Of a stretch of 5,373 nt of DNA, positions 4,863 through 5,373 are shown piece by piece. The DNA is from Pseudomonadota bacterium (GTDB lineage: Bacteria > Pseudomonadota > Alphaproteobacteria > Rhizobiales > Hyphomicrobiaceae). The DNA is taken from NCBI GenBank assembly GCA_023412745.1, contig JAEZBZ010000065.1, forward strand, positions 1-5,373. Reading direction: 5' to 3'. A model generated the notes under the pieces. It searched no databases. It saw only the letters and a program-made list of their open reading frames with translations, and was not told the origin of the DNA. Numbering within the stretch: position 1 is the first letter of the stretch; every line of letters begins with the position of its first letter. The translations under genes were made by a program, and so were the position numbers.

Positions 4863-5373
4863 TCAGTCGGCGTCGTCGTGCTCGGGCATCCGCGACATAA
4901 GGATCTCGCGTTTGCCGGTCGCGTTCGCGGGGCCGACGATCCGCTCATCCTCCATCCGCTCCATCAGGCTCGCTGCCCGATTGTAGCCGATCGACAAGCG
5001 GCGCTGCAGATAGCTGGTCGACGCTTTCCGATCCCTGAGGATGATGGCGACCGCCTTGTCGTACAGGTCGGCGTCGGCACCCTTGCCGCTGCCCCCTGGG
5101 CCGCCATGGCCCCCGAGGTCTTCGGCATCCATCTCGACGTCCGTGACGCCATCGACGTAGTTCGGCTCACCCTGCTGACGCAGGAACTGGGCGATGCTGT
5201 CGACTTCCTCGTCCGAAACGAAGGGTCCATGCACACGCACCACCTGACCGGAGCCGGCAGAGAACAGCATATCGCCCTGACCGAGAAGCTGCTCGGCACC
5301 CTGTTCGTTGAGAATGGTGCGGCTATCGACCTTCGACGTCACCTTGAAGCTGATGCGCGTCGGGAAGTTGGCC
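4863..5373 (-). CDS. ftsK: DNA translocase FtsK, C-terminal part (5' end outside window)
   Basis: The reading frame is open to the window edge, so only the last 169 residues are present; the GTG at 5340-5342 is internal, not a start. The first residues, NFPTRISFKVTSKVDSRTIL, followed by GAEQLLGQGDML, are a signature of the FtsK/SpoIIIE motor domain after the Walker B region. A Gly-rich acidic linker (around GGHGGPGGSGKG) separates the motor from the gamma domain, which covers about the last 70 residues (DLYDKAVAII, TSYLQRRLSIGYNRAASLMERME). This winged helix reads polar KOPS sequences and activates XerCD recombination at dif. FtsK is a hexameric, membrane-anchored ATPase at the division septum. 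The TGA stop is at 4863-4865. The Walker A motif and the membrane segments lie outside the window. Confidence 0.95.
   Translation of the reverse strand, partial: ANFPTRISFKVTSKVDSRTILNEQGAEQLLGQGDMLFSAGSGQVVRVHGPFVSDEEVDSIAQFLRQQGEPNYVDGVTDVEMDAEDLGGHGGPGGSGKGADADLYDKAVAIILRDRKASTSYLQRRLSIGYNRAASLMERMEDERIVGPANATGKREILMSRMPEHDDAD

Overview
The window looks like chromosomal DNA of an alphaproteobacterium, most likely a sphingomonad (Sphingomonadales). This rests on the high GC content, the protein sequences (an OmpR-family regulator of the CenR type, an alphaproteobacterial-style AmtB with a cleavable signal peptide, FtsK and LolA) and the gene order. No mobile element, CRISPR array, tRNA or rRNA was seen. 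It reads as core genome rather than an accessory island.

Layout, left to right. (1) 1-60: the last 19 codons of a P-II protein gene (glnK), followed after 75 bp by the ammonium transporter gene amtB (136-1449); together they form the usual nitrogen-sensing operon. (2) 1450-1567: two consecutive hairpins with T-tracts that flank a third stem-loop with a UCCUCCC motif. This fits a short small RNA between amtB and the next gene. (3) 1568-2167, minus strand: a YkuD-type L,D-transpeptidase-family protein without a visible signal peptide. (4) 2232-2918, plus strand, divergent from it: an OmpR/PhoB response regulator resembling the cell-envelope regulator CenR. (5) 2919-3151: a 233-bp leader or intergenic region, then 3152-3670: a stand-alone cyclic-nucleotide-binding-like domain protein whose ligand-phosphate arginine appears to be replaced. 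(6) 3671-4026: 356 bp without a convincing gene. It holds a very strong minus-strand terminator and several further stem-loops, so it is either a long structured lolA 3' UTR or a second small RNA. (7) 4027-4725, minus: lolA, the periplasmic lipoprotein carrier. (8) 4863-5373, minus, cut by the window edge: the C-terminal part of ftsK, including the DNA-reading gamma winged helix.

Two themes emerge. The left end concerns ammonium uptake and its P-II control. The middle and right concern the cell envelope and division: a peptidoglycan cross-link enzyme family member, a CenR-like envelope regulator with a putative nucleotide-sensor partner, lipoprotein transport to the outer membrane, and the division DNA translocase. 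No new multi-gene system is visible. The parts most likely to be undescribed are the two candidate small RNAs with C-rich loops and the degenerate nucleotide-binding protein next to the CenR-like regulator.
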